From Shinisaurus crocodilurus (Eukaryota; Chordata; Lepidosauria; Squamata; Shinisauridae), in the NCBI GenBank assembly GCA_021292165.1, contig CM037877.1, forward strand, positions 107,073,858-107,137,857: a stretch of DNA of 64,000 nt. The letters run 5' to 3'. Numbering within the stretch: the stretch's first letter is position 1; every line of letters starts with the position of its first letter. Positions 53,054 through 64,000 of the stretch are shown piece after piece. A program made the translations under genes and the position numbers. Below the pieces are notes generated by a model that saw only the letters and a list, made by a program, of their open reading frames with translations, did no database searches and had not been told where the DNA came from.

Positions 53054-54152
53054 GACTAGGTGACCTATGTTCCTGCTCAGTCTGCTATCCAGGTGCTGTT
53101 GATTGGTAACTTCAAGGCCCATCCTCCCCCTTCTTAGGGTTCTTTGACTTTAAACCAGACTTGGAGTGGACATCTCTTCAAATAGGACATCACCTCCAAA
53201 ACAGAGGACTGTCCTCTGTCAAGTAGGGCAACTGGCCACCCTACATGACCTGGCCCTGCCAGAAATAGACACAGTGAAGATGGAAGCAAGCTAGCGGCAA
53301 AGCATGGCTACAATATGACGAAGGCATGGCTGCTTCCAAGAGGAGGGCAGGTGGGGAAACACAGAGTGAGAACAGGAAGAAGCTCTTCCTGATGGCACCA
53401 CATGCCTTCCTCCCAAAGGGGACCAAGTAGGCAATAACCGCTCACAGCTGCCAAAGAGGAATAGGCCCAGAAACAGACAGATGACGTTTTCAGAGAACTC
53501 AGGAGGCCTGGCCATTAGGTGGCCACCAGAGGCAGCAGAAAAGCCACCTGCTCATGTTCCCGGTGCTCCAACGGGCAGAGCAGCATCCTCAGTATCTGGC
53601 TGGGGAGAGGCTGGCCACTAGCAAGACGACACTAGCTTAAAGAGACAGAGACCCTTTTTCCCTCTTCAAGAGGCAGAGGTTCTGCTGTCCAATGATGAGC
53701 GAGGGCCCCATACTTATTGGTGGTGATCTTTAAAAAGTCTACGAGCATAACATCTGGCCCAGATCCCCACTTCTGAGGCCCACCCTCACAGTGCTACAAA
53801 GTTAGCAAAAAACCAAGATATTCCCCCTGCACACATGAATGAAAACAAAACTAAACCAATATATTTTCAGCTGCATCATACTACAAAAGCAGGGCAGATT
53901 TAAATGTAGCAGAAATCTTGCAGAGGTGCCAAAAAGTATTTGCAGATGCTCCGTGTGGACTGTGTCATATTTTGAAGAGTTCTGAGAACAGGAGCTGGCT
54001 CATAATCAGAGAATGTTTTTAAACTAGCTATGTACAGCTCACATATTACAAACATGGTTTGGCCAGGGCTAAAGGCCTTCTAAGTGCAACTTCACCAACA
54101 TGGAGTTGCTATGTAAGTAAATCAATTAGCAAATTCCACATATACTCTGTTA
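53054..54152. other. No gene seen
   Basis: Unassigned; no repeat end or coding domain recognised. Confidence 0.4.
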
Positions 54153-54290
54153 TGGGGGTGGGCAACTTCTGGGCAATTTCAGATGTTTTGGCCTACAACT
54201 GCCATCGGCTCTAGCTAGCATAGCCAATGGTGAGGGATGATGGGAGTTGTAGGCCAAAACATCTGAAAGGCCACAAGTTGCCCACCCCTG
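54153..54290. mobile_element. hAT hairpin MITE with 8-bp duplication
   Basis: 'tgggggtgggcaacttctgg' and 'ccacaagttgcccacccctg' are the ends; flanks CTCTGTTA (54145-54152) and CTCTATTA (54291-54298) match at 7 of 8. Sister of 32739-32952 without the extra internal repeat. Confidence 0.8.
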
Positions 54291-54298
54291 CTCTATTA

Positions 54299-54707
54299 TA
54301 TTTACATTGGCCAGTAGTGAAGCAGACACAGGGCATAATTTGTGCCAAGATCACTTGACCTTAGCCCTGGAATCCTTTATCAAATCCAGGGTTGAGACCT
54401 CTAAAATATTGAGTAGTAATAAGGAAAAATGTCTAAGCATGAGCCACTGACACATTACTTTTACTCAGTAACAAATAAACACTACTTCTCATCAGATAGG
54501 TAGGATCAAGGAAAAGGGCTTCCTTGCCTGAGGGTATAGTTGTGTTGTAGGTTTGAGCTCTCTTAAAAATTAAGTAATGTTCAGACCTATGCAATTGAAA
54601 TACGATTTCCATGGAAACTCCCCGTACTTCTGGTTCAGTGCTTTCACATTTGACAGGCTAGAAACTTTTGTGGATCCAGGCTACATGAATATGATCTGCC
54701 CTTCGAA
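54299..54707. other. No gene seen
   Basis: Unassigned sequence between two hAT-type elements. Confidence 0.4.
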
Positions 54708-55026
54708 CAGGGGTGCAGAACCTCAGGCCAGGGGGTCAAATCCAGCCCTCCAGGGGTCCCCAGAAGGCCATACCCCCTTCCCCTGGTCCCAACCCCTTTC
54801 CCCGAACCACCAAGTTTTGTGCAGGTTTTTCCCCATTCTGAAAGGCTGAGTTGCCTCTCCTAAGGCTTACCTACTGGCAGTACAAGCTTGAAGCTACAAT
54901 ATGTTGGTATTTTGGCTCTGCCCCATTGCCTTCAGCCCCGCCCACCATTGGAATGCACACACACCCTGCCAAGAGCTTCTTCGAAATGGAATTTGGCCAT
55001 TTGGCTGAAAGAGGTTCTGCAACCTG
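54708..55026. mobile_element. hAT non-autonomous element with 8-bp duplication
   Basis: Opens 'caggggtgcagaacctcagg' and closes 'aagaggttctgcaacctg', inverted ends. Flanks CCTTCGAA (54700-54707) and CCTTAGAA (55027-55034) match at 7 of 8. A fragment of the same family lies at 38890-39105. The two short open frames here are not coding. Confidence 0.75.
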
Positions 55027-56999
55027 CCTTAGAAGAAGATTAAGATCTTGGAATTCTATGGCTCTTCTTTCTTTCATGATAAAGCTTTTTGAGAGAAGTC
55101 CAATGTTGACACTGATATTCCAAAAAATAATTAGAAAAAATAACTGTCCACTCCACTGCAAATATCCTCTTGCAGGTCATACGGGTGGAATAATAAGCTA
55201 TGAATATTCAGAGGCTTGCCCGTTAAAAATATACAATTTGTCCACAAAGTGTTATGTTATGAGTGACTGCCTGTTGTATTAAAATAATAGCCAAACCACT
55301 GTGACTGGTGGGGGGCAAGTGGCTCATCTACTACTCATTTGTCAGATAAAATTAAGGATACAATGTGCCGACTAGGAAAGCCACATTGCCATATCAATGA
55401 TTACTTCATCAGATTCTAGCTCCCAGTGGCAATCTGGTTACTGACTTTAAGTACATTGAGAGCCAGCTGAGAGCTCCTGAAAAACAGTATATTGGAAACA
55501 CCGAATAAGTTCAGTTCATCAACAGATTTGCTTTGGATTTGGGATGTACTGTATTTCATAGAGGCAGGCCTGGAAGTGGTCAAAAGGCCATAAAGTTGAG
55601 CCCGCTGCTGCAAAATCTTCCATTGAGTCGACACGGGTCAGAACCAGGCTGGGTCTGTCAGTGGCTGTACCCAAATCTAGTCCTGGCGGTTTTACAGTTC
55701 AGGGTCTCTGAAGTCAGCAGCTTAAATTGTAAGATGGATAAGCTAGAGCTAGAAGTTCTGGTGACAGAAGATACTGTTCTGTTGATCAGGCAGAAGGACA
55801 AATTCCTAATCTTTATTCCAGAACTGGCCAAGCAGGGCTGGCATCAAGGGTAGGCATGGTTGGGCACCTGCAAAGCAGTCCACTGGACTGACATGCTTCT
55901 GGTCAATGGCTCAATGACTGAGAGACACATGTTGACATGAGTTTTGGCATAGGGCTTTGTTTTGGGCTTTTACATAGGGATGGGGAACCTGTGGCCCTCC
56001 AGGTGTTGTTGGACAACAATTCCCATCATTTCTGACCATTGGCCATGCTGACTTGGGCTTGGTAAGTGATTATCTATATTCACCCTCAGTGGATGCCACC
56101 ATTGTATTCTCAATGAATGATGTGATTCTTCCAGGTGTCATAGAGATTACTCCTTTGGCATAGAGATTATACAAGAGTGCTGACGACAAAAGCCATCATC
56201 ATAGGAGATTGATTCAAGGAACAGATAGTGGATAACTGCTCAAGCCTACCACATTAGTAGCATCAGCTCTCTCTGTTGCACAAACCTAATGGACTATTTG
56301 CTGTGTTTGCAAAATTATGTCCTTATGTGATTCAAAATTGTGAAAAAGTCAATAGGCATAGAGCATAAACAAGAATAATCTTGTCCTCAGATTGTTTACT
56401 CTAAAACAACTCCACGTATCATTAAATACACATGGTTAGCACTGAGCTGTAGGTACAGTTGGGCTCAAATCCTAACAGGGATCCAGCAGAGTTAGAGCTT
56501 TATTAGAGTTCAAGGCAAGGTCAACTGCTGGCAGAATCATCCAGGGTCAGGAAAATTCATAGCAGAATTGGGAAAAAATAGATTCACATTCAGTGTCAGC
56601 AGACAGCATCCTTAAGCAAATACAAGGTGCTGCAGCACTGCCCACCACTGCTGATGCCTGCCTGACAATTGGGTGTGTGTGTGTGGGTGTCTTTAAAAAT
56701 TTGGTAGCCATGCCAGCCAGTGCTGAAAGGTGACCAGGTTGCTGCATTGAGCAGATGAGTAAGCCATCTTTTTATTCTTTCTCCCAAAGCCCCCGATGTA
56801 GTGTCGCTACACTGGGGGCATGGTGGGATGGCTCACTCACTTTCTTAGGGCACAACTCCTCTTCAGTGTAGCTGCCCACCCGGGAGGTGCCGCAGGTGGC
56901 TTCACTGACTGAGCATGTTAGTGAATGAGAGAGCTGCCCTCGTATTGTCATCCTAATACCCCCAACACAGAATTGCTACATTGGGGGGGGATGGGGGGG
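55027..56999. other. No gene seen; one MITE half
   Basis: 55975-56065 ('gggatggggaacctgtggcc', 'caattcccatcatttctgac') is the left half of a hAT-type hairpin MITE. The rest is unassigned. Confidence 0.45.
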
Positions 57000-57712
57000 C
57001 AGAAGAGAAAATGGCTTTACTCAGCACTGGTTAGGCCTCATCTTGAGTACTGCGTCCAGTTCTGGGCACCACACTTTCAGAAGGACGTAGACAAACTGGA
57101 GAGGGTTCAGAGGAGGGCAACAAGGATGATAAAGGGACTGGAAACAAGGCCCTATGAGGAGAGACTGAAAGAACTGGGCATGTTTAGCCTTCAGAAGAGG
57201 AGACTGGGGAGAGATATGATAGCACTCATTTATTTATTTATTTATTTATTATATTTATACCCTGCCTTTTTTCCTCTTGAAAGGAACCCAAGGCGGCTTA
57301 CATAATCCTCATCCTCCTCTCCATTTTATCCTCACAACAACCCTGTGAGGTAGGTTAGGCTGAGAGTCAGTGACTGGACCAAAGTCAGTACTTGAAGGGT
57401 TGTCACACAGAGGAGGGCCAGGATCTCTTCTCGATCATCCCAGTTTGCAGGACACGGAATAATGGGCTCAAGTTACAGGAACCCAGATTCCACCTAAACA
57501 TCAAGAAAAATTTCCTGACTGTTAGAGCAATAAGGCAATGGAACCAACTACCTAGGGAGGTGGTGGGCTCTCCCACTCTGGAGGCATTCAACGTGCAGCT
57601 GGACAGCCATCTGTCAGGGATGCTTTGACCTGGATTCCTGCATTGAGCAGGGGGTTGGACTCGATGGCCTTGTAGGCCCCTTCCAACTCTACTTTTCTAT
57701 GATTCTATAGTG
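57000..57712 (+). pseudogene. CR1 LINE 3' region with ORF2 C-terminus
   Basis: 57005-57228 translates to the end of CR1 ORF2: '[18 protein letters not shown]', '[17 protein letters not shown]', '[19 protein letters not shown]'. It is interrupted at 57229-57389 by a SINE tail, then continues with 'RNNGLKLQEPRFHLNI' and 'LTVRAIRQWNQLPREVVGSP'. The tail is 'ctacttttctatgattctat'. The polymerase palm is absent and the frame is broken, so it is a dead 5'-truncated copy. Confidence 0.85.
57229..57389 (-). mobile_element. MIR-like SINE fragment inside the CR1
   Basis: (TTTA)n followed by 'tatttataccctgccttttt', 'tcctcacaacaaccctgtga' and 'tcagtgactggaccaaagtc': tail and core of the 10884-type SINE, antisense, without the tRNA head. 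Confidence 0.75.
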
Positions 57713-59448
57713 TCACCTATCAGTTCTGCCATCACTGCTGCTTACTGCCCTCTGTCATCTGGTAAGAGAGGGCTGGTTTACATGAGTGGGGCCTACTGAG
57801 GATCCTGAATGCAGCTGGCCCTGAATGAATTGACAGACGATTGGAAGAGGATATTTGCAGTGGAGTGGACAGTTATTTTTTCTAATTATTTTTTAATATA
57901 AATTTTATTTAATTTTTCCCAAACAAAATATAACAAAATACAACCATAACACAAAATTTGAACTAAAACTACGTACAATAGATCATAAGGTGCACCCCCC
58001 CACCCTCCTAGGTACCAATTAATATACTTCCGTGACCGTCCCATTAATCAATTACTATTCCGTATTCCAAAAATATAACATATCCTGACAAGACATACTC
58101 CCTTTCCCCTTTATTAACACATAATCTAGAAACTGATCCCAGGTATCCTTAAAATTATTTTATCTTTAGCTGTCCCTTTTTACATTTAATACTGCAGGTC
58201 AATTTATCATTAAAAGCCACAGTATATCCCATATCTCCTTATACCAGTCAATAATTAGAAAGTCATAGCTGAACCTTCCATTTTCTCGCAATCATTAACC
58301 TAGCCGCTGTTAACGGGAATGGACAGTTATGGCTAGGAGAGAGAGAGAAAGAGAAAGAGAGCACAGTGCAAATCAATCTAGGCAGCAAGCAAAGATGGCT
58401 GGGAAGAGAGAAAGAGAAAGTACAGGAAGCAGCAACAATACCTGTTGCTAAGGCAATTGTCAAGGGCTGACCTGGAACCATCTACAAAGATCCAAGGACT
58501 AGCAGGAACCAGGCCCAGTTCCCAGAGGTGGAAATTAGTCAGGAGCCTTCTTGTACAATATAGTGTTCTGCAAGCCACATCACCACCTCTTGGAGGTACA
58601 TCAGGAAGATGACTATGGGACAAGGTTTCAAGGTCAGTTGGTGCCCGCTTAATACTGTTCCCCTGCACATCTTATTTTGTTTCCATGTCCACCTGCCCAC
58701 TTGGCTCGTCTCTACCATAGATGTGCATCGGTATTTCAACAATGCTGTTCCAGAGGCAAGGCCCTATGTCAGTGTATGATTATGATCCCACCTTGCTACA
58801 AAATTAAGTTCCATTTTAATTCTGGAACCATGTAGAAACTAACAAATGCATGTTATGATGACCACAGTGCAGAAGGGTTAGGAAAATCGCAAACCAAATT
58901 TTACTCAAGTGCAACGTTCACATTGTTCATCAATTTATTCCAGATTACTATATGAACTCTTAGGCATCAAAAACACTTACGTATGTTATTTGTGTGTGTG
59001 ACTAATCAGAGTACTTCATTTATCATAGATCCTTGCAACACTGCAACATTATATGGTTTTGAGAGTTCCCAGTACAGAACAGAAGGCTTCTCGGCACCTT
59101 CATGGTCCTTGCTGCATATAATCAAAAAATTAAGAAATGTAGGTCATTTGGGGGTCACTGCAATAACAGGAACATTCTACAGTTATGCTGAATATTTGTC
59201 CTGAGATCATCATTATAGTAAACAGTGTAAAAAGCTGAACAGCCAAAGGGCGTCATTCCATTCCTATTCAATAGGCAATTAATCCTTGCCAGTGAGTGTG
59301 TTCTCTCTCTCTTTCTCTCTCTCAGAACTATAACTGTTGTTCACTTCATTGGAAATCTCCTATTTACGGTACATTTTAAAACTTTATTTTAGCACAACAA
59401 CACATATAATCAGCTACTATCAAGGAATGAAAGGCAATTTGCATCTAA
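57713..59448. other. No gene seen; possible LINE 3' region
   Basis: 57870-58310 is AT-rich on the plus strand with 'atttaatttttcccaaac' and 'aacctagccgctgttaacgg', which has the look of an antisense LINE 3' region of unknown family. GA-rich patches lie at 58338-58362 and 58405-58420. Confidence 0.35.
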
Positions 59449-59560
59449 GGGTGCAATCCTATGCATGTTTAGACAGAAAAATCTAAAAAAGCTATGCTGG
59501 CTGGGGCATGCTGGGAGTTGTAGACCTTTTTTCTGTCTAAACATGCATAGGATTGCACCT
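59449..59560. mobile_element. Harbinger-like MITE, copy 3 (one hairpin arm deleted)
   Basis: 'gggtgcaatcctatgcatgt' to 'acatgcataggattgcacct', flanked by TAA on both sides (59446-59448, 59561-59563). The left inner arm is largely missing compared with 52334-52467. Confidence 0.75.
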
Positions 59561-59888
59561 TAAGTTGAGTAAGTTCTGTGCCATGTGGCTTCCAGTATCT
59601 GTCATTCAGAACTGGGCTAAACAAGCAGTAGATCATGTGCTAAAGCTGTTCCTGAACGATACCAGTTCAGACAGCAGGGGGAGTTGCATGTTTGAACACC
59701 TATCTCTCCCCCATGCAAAGAGTAAACTAGCATGTCATGGCTTGCCTTGAACCTCAAATATCTAATTTTCTATGTGTAGGTACATATTTTTATAAAGGGG
59801 TACATTCAATCATGCAATCCCCCACTTGTAGTCTGAAGTGGCACAGTCTACAAACAGGTTTTCCATGCAATCTGCTGTTTATGTAGAC

Positions 59889-59956
59889 CAGTGTTCTCTA
59901 ACCTTGGGTCCCCAGATGTTTTTGGCCTACAACTCCCAGCATGCCCCAGCCAGCGT
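59889..59956. mobile_element. Half of a CAGTGTTCTC hairpin MITE
   Basis: 'cagtgttctctaaccttggg' to 'cccagcatgccccagccagc' matches the left arm of 60118-60247; the right arm is missing. Confidence 0.75.
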
Positions 59957-60117
59957 AGAGATGAAAACTGCTAGGACTAGTTTGATGATATGGATCAATG
60001 CAGCAGCTGCAGCCTAAATTTTTGGACTCTCTCCTTCAGGGCATGGCTATGAAGACTGTCATGATGAATGCCTGTGATTCAAAAATTTACCACTAAACCA
60101 CTGCTGTCCTCCTAGGG

Positions 60118-60247
60118 CAGTGTTCTCCAACCTTGGGTCCCCAGATGTTTTTGGCCTACAACTCCCAGCATGCCCCAGCCAGCTGGCTGGGGCATGGTGG
60201 GAGTTGTAGGCCAAAAACATCTGGGGACCCAAGGTTGGAGAACACTG
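60118..60247. mobile_element. Near-perfect 130-bp hairpin, hAT type
   Basis: 'cagtgttctccaaccttggg' pairs with 'cccaaggttggagaacactg' and the arms match almost base for base to a centre 'gccccagccagctggctggg'. Flanks TCCTAGGG (60110-60117) and CCCTAGGG (60248-60255) match at 7 of 8. CAGTG...CACTG ends fit hAT (Charlie-like). Confidence 0.8.
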
Positions 60248-60255
60248 CCCTAGGG

Positions 60256-60536
60256 GCTCAGGAGCCAGCTACCAGCTGCCTTTGATCCTCTGGGGTTGAA
60301 ACACAAGCATCTTGGACCCCCAACCCTCACACATGTTTAGGCCTGCAATCCTCACAGATCCATTGCCTTGTCAGCTGTAGGCAGCTCTTTCAGACAGACA
60401 ATTAGCAGTTCTTTCTAGCTTTGGGGCTCTTGTCTTTGGGGCTTTAGTCAGGCAATCTATCAAGTAAGTTCTTGCTTAATCTGAAGAAAGAACCCATCTA
60501 TGATTCATTGTTTGGAAACAGTCACCCCCGCCACAC

Positions 60537-60567
<31 letters not shown>

Positions 60568-62162
60568 CACTTCATGTGCTACTAATGGAATCACCAAGAG
60601 TGTCACACACATCTGTTTGTCTCACAGAGGTCCCACAGCAGCAGCAGCATCCAGCATGGGAATAGGCTCTGGTTTTTGTGTTGCGTTTGTTTGTTGTTTG
60701 TTTTTCTTTTTACTAACTGAGAGTCCTAGCTGTGGTTTGGAGGGCACACTTTGTGTGTCAACTTCAGTTCCGTTTCAGAATCTTTTGAGTCATGCAGAAA
60801 ATGGGAAGTTCCCAGAGGAGTGTGAGAGTGTCGATGCAAAAGTAATCTGAACTGCTCCTCCTAGCTGAAAGAATGAGACAAAACTGGAGAGAGAATTGAC
60901 CATGACATCTTAAAGCCTGCACAGGGCTACTCCAACAATAAACCATACAGTCAGATCAGATTAATATTGCCTTGGCTGACACTCTGTTTTATATGTCAGG
61001 AAAGAAGAAAAAGAAGGGGAAAAAACCTTTCACACAAGAAATCATTCCCTTGGCAGTGAAAAGGTTACCCCACACACCACTTCCTTCTCTTTTGAAAGTC
61101 CAATTGGAGAAATAAATTAAGAATAGAGCAACCACATCTGACTAGAATTTTGACTCACAAATTATTACCTTTGCTGACTTTGTCATTATACTTGGCCAGA
61201 ATTCAGAGGAGAGGCCAGATTAGTCTAATGCTGTTTCAGTTCAGCTTTTTTTTTTTTTTTAACAACATAAAAAAGTCATGATATGAGGGGGAAATCCCAA
61301 CCTTTATCCCACAAGTCCTTGGCGAGACTCTGTTTGAAGTGGGTCTAGTGGTATATGGCGATGCCAAGCAAAAAGTGGCTTTTACGATTCACCAACATCA
61401 CAGCCCATGGGGACCACTTTCCATGTCATTTCTTTGGCCCCACACTCAGTGAAGATTTGGCTTGGAAGGGGGCTATCCCTGTACTAGTTCTGGGACATCT
61501 ACCAGACAGACCATGCTTCCGCTTTCTTCCCAAGCCCAGGGTGAAGAATGAAGTCCTACACTACAGCCCTGGTCTTAGAGATTCTGCTTCTGCCTCAGGG
61601 TCATTTCTATGACCTATCCATCACATTTCTATCCAGGGTTTCCCCCAAGAAACCAAGACTGGGGTGCATGGGCTACCATTTTATCCTCATGATAACTCTG
61701 GCAGGTAGGTTCTGCTGGTGGCAGGTAGGTTCCCAAGACCAGTCAATCGACTTTGTGACTGAATGAGAATTGTACACAAGTATCTGTGGTCCAGAAACCT
61801 CTGTCCACAGAATCTGAATTCCAGGTTTGGGCAAGTTCTGCTACTTCGTTGTCTTCACCTTATAAAACCTAATTCTCAGAGGACTGCTTCATACATTTAC
61901 AAAGCAGTGGGAAGGGCCTTTTCTCACTTCCCCACAGGGCTGATCTGCATGTTGCCACATTACTATACAAGACAGGACTTGCACTTTTCCATTTTTCTAT
62001 TGCTGCTCCTTTTTATGCATTGGCCCTGATACATTGCTCTTTATCCTTCTCCACTAGATTTCATTCTAGCAATTTAATGGCTGAAAGAGTGTACTACTCC
62101 TCTTTCAACAATAGGGACTAGTGACACGGCAGTGGTTTTAGGAGGAAAATCAGTGCCCTAAT
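60256..62162. other. No gene seen; (CA)n and poly-T
   Basis: (CA)n at 60545-60570, poly-T at 61246-61260. No recognised domain in the open frames. Confidence 0.4.
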
Positions 62163-62260
62163 CAGGGCCGGATTAAGCTAGGGGCTGTTGGAGCGGCAGC
62201 TCCAGGCCCTTAACAGAAAATAGGCCCACAATTATAGGGACACGCGGCGATTTTTCCCCC
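62163..62260 (+). mobile_element. Terminus of a hAT-like element
   Basis: 'cagggccggattaagctagg' followed by 'ctccaggcccttaacag' resembles the left end of hAT elements of the same type as 27811-28232. The other end was not found downstream, so this is a relic. Confidence 0.45.
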
Positions 62261-62779
62261 CTTCGGAGTTAGCTCTGATCGTTATCATTCAGCATAATTA
62301 ATGATTTTTTCAAGATTAGAAAGGTGTTCTAAGCACATCTGCATTACAGGCTTGAGGCAAGACCTAGCAAGAACTGTTGTTCTCAAATTAGCATTTCAGT
62401 AGCTTTGCATTTCAATCACTGTTACTACATTTCTTTGTGAGAACTTCTAGCACATGGGGGGCTTGCTAGGGTCTGTAATATTCAGATTTAGAAGGGACCT
62501 CTCTCTCCAGCCTCGAGCAAAAGATCTTTCTGATTCGCAGCTCAATTGTTCAAATGCTAGTTTAACAAAAAAACAAAAACGAAACAAAGCAACAAGAACA
62601 GCACAATTATTCTTGGTCAAGCAAAGCTTCCTGGCTTTTTGTTGTGGCTGCTTTTTTTTTTTTTTAATAAATAATTTGGGGGAAATTGGGAAGACCCTTA
62701 TTGATGAGCTGCAGGAGTTTTTGAGTTTTTGCTCCGTCAAGCGACCCCTCTCTGCCCACCCGCCTCCAAAATCTCCACC

Positions 62780-62858
62780 ATGACTTCTGCTTGCTATGGG
62801 ACAAACCTCTGGGATGGTCTTTACCTGCCGCTTGTCCTGATGGCCCTCCTCTGCACAG
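62780..62858 (+). CDS. Candidate first coding exon, signal-peptide-like
   Basis: An ATG in good context ('tctccaccatgac') opens 26 codons plus one base, ending at a consensus splice donor ('cacag|gtaagg', GT at 62859). The peptide has a short polar start followed by a hydrophobic run 'GLYLPLVLMALLCT', like a signal peptide or membrane anchor. The phase-1 intron after a signal-peptide exon is typical of immunoglobulin-superfamily and other cell-surface genes. The exon would belong to a plus-strand gene continuing beyond the window. I do not recognise the gene; a chance ATG-donor pair is possible. The upstream 80 bases are a plausible 5' leader, but no TATA box is claimed. Confidence 0.4.
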
Positions 62859-63297
62859 GTAAGGTTCAAAAGTTTGACTCTTTTGATCTGCAAGTTCTCC
62901 TTCTCCTTCTCCTTTTTTTTCTGTAAAAGGGCTTTCCCTCTTTTGTGAGCCAAACTGAACGTAAGAGAGGGCTGTGTGTTTGTGGGTGTGTGTGTCTGCC
63001 TTTTGGGGGTGTTGATCCTCCTGCCGCCTGCAAAATGTCACCTGCTTGGCTAATACTGTGTGTGTGTGTGTGTGTGTGCACGTGCGCTTTCATGGGGAAT
63101 TATGTGGCATTTTAAGTTTTATTTTGAAAAACCCCAGAGAACAGAGTTCACCAAATATCCCTCTTGGATATTTTGGACTACAGTTCTCATTTGCCTCAGG
63201 CAGCATGGCCAGTGGCTGGGGAAGATGGGAGCTGGGGCCCCAAACATTTGGAAGGGCCCCGGTTGGGGAAGACTGCCCTAGAGGTTAAAAAACGTGG
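62859..63297. other. Putative intron start; (TG)n and MITE half
   Basis: Pyrimidine-rich CTTCTCC run at 62892-62920, (TG)n at 63055-63078, and at 63170-63285 the right part of a hairpin MITE ('tttggactacagttctcatt', 'ccggttggggaagactgccc'). Confidence 0.5.
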
Positions 63298-64000
63298 AGG
63301 TACTTATCATAAACGATATGTGATGAGTTTATTGAACTGATTGGTCAGCAAGTGCTGCAGCAAATCATAAACGAGATAAAAGAAGCCAAATATTATTCAA
63401 TTTCTGTTGACTCCACCCCTGACATAGCACATTGTGATCAACTAACAATTATATTTCGCTATGTACTACCTAGTGGTCCAGTGGAGCGTTTTACGAAATT
63501 CATTCCAATGCACAGACACACTGGTATGGAGCTAGCAAACATTATTTTGCAGTTCATGGATGAAAATGGAATTTCCATCAAAGACTGCAGGGGTCAGTCT
63601 TATGATAACGGATCTAATATGAGTGGCAAATATAATGGTATGCAGGCCTTAATTTGGGGGGGGAAACCCACTTGCTGAATACATTCCTTGTTGTGCACAT
63701 TCACTTAATCTTGTTGGACAAAATGCCGTAAACAGCTGTCCAGTTGCAGTTTCGTTCTTTAATTTTGTGCAGCAGTTGTATTGTTTTTTTTTCTGCTTCA
63801 ACTCATCGATGGAATCTGTTAACAGATAGTTTCAAACTATGTGGTATACCGACATTAAAAAGGTTATCTGATACACGTTGGTCTGCTCACCATGATGCTG
63901 TGAATGCCGTACAAAAAGGCTATAGTACTATCAGAGATGTCCTTTCAAATATTATGAATGATGAATCCACAAAGGGAGAGGTCTGTTTACAAGCAAAGGG
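63298..64000 (+). pseudogene. hAT transposase fragment, runs off the window
   Basis: The reading frame 'DEFIELIGQQVLQQIINEIK' is followed by 'YYSISVDSTPDIAHCDQLTI', which holds the first catalytic Asp of hAT transposases. Then come 'GQSYDNGSNMSGKYNGMQ' with the second catalytic Asp, 'CCAHSLNLVGQNAVNS', and the hAT 'RW' motif 'SDTRWSAHHDAV'. The family resembles the DUF4371/ZMYM-like branch. Frameshifts occur at a G run (63655-63663) and a T run (63783-63791). The N-terminal zinc finger is missing and the C-terminal dimerisation domain would lie beyond 64000. An inactive cut-and-paste transposase relic, inside the putative intron of the gene starting at 62780. Confidence 0.8.

Noticed and set aside
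62447..62953. 168-codon minus-strand frame opposite the candidate exon
   Set aside because: Lys-rich sections come from reading pyrimidine runs antisense; no domain, whereas the plus strand shows start and splice signals.

Overview
The window looks like nuclear DNA from a squamate reptile (lizard or snake). This rests on the repeat mix, not on a host gene: CR1 3' ends closing in TTCTTATG or ATTCTATG tails, an L2-clade LINE with a YADDTQLY reverse transcriptase, MIR-like and tRNA-derived SINEs, a 5S-rRNA-like SINE piece on a CR1 tail, many hairpin MITEs, dense microsatellites and a tyrosine-recombinase retrotransposon. Species cannot be named. It is almost entirely intergenic or intronic; most short open frames are chance or lie inside repeats.

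Layout. 0-5.3 kb: hairpin and TA-flanked MITEs and an antisense CR1. 5.3-8.8 kb: one antisense L2 copy split by a 1.8 kb insertion, which itself holds a GC-rich TAGGGATG element carrying a solo LTR. 9-14 kb: MIR-like SINE, a second TAGGGATG element with a hAT inserted in it (exact 8-bp duplication), an internally inverted CR1 and a tRNA SINE. 14.8-21 kb: Tigger-like MITE, Harbinger-like MITE, LTR in a CATA microsatellite, L2-like LINE end. 22.8-29.3 kb: more terminal-inverted-repeat elements, L2, CR1 and 5S-like pieces. 31.2-31.6 kb: retropseudogene of OST4. 32.7-39.3 kb: hAT MITEs and a second L2 copy lacking its polymerase core.

The most unusual object is at 39,863-46,666. It has the split direct repeats of a Ngaro/DIRS-type retrotransposon (minus orientation, order A1-interior-B1-A2-B2, arms about 99% identical). 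It keeps only the tail of a tyrosine recombinase and an SGNH-hydrolase reading frame, part of which is tandemly duplicated. Reverse transcriptase, RNase H and most of the recombinase are absent; 4.3 kb of unrelated DNA, including diverged SINEs and a ten-copy 50-bp minisatellite, fills the interior. It appears to be a young non-autonomous element with captured cargo.

From 47 kb on: a 5'-truncated LINE whose reverse-transcriptase frame is still open, flanked by an exact 12-bp target duplication (48.8-50.2 kb); CR1 ends; several hAT and Harbinger-like MITEs with readable target duplications; a candidate first coding exon (62,780-62,858) of an unidentified secreted or membrane protein; and at the right edge a 5'-truncated hAT transposase pseudogene that runs off the window.
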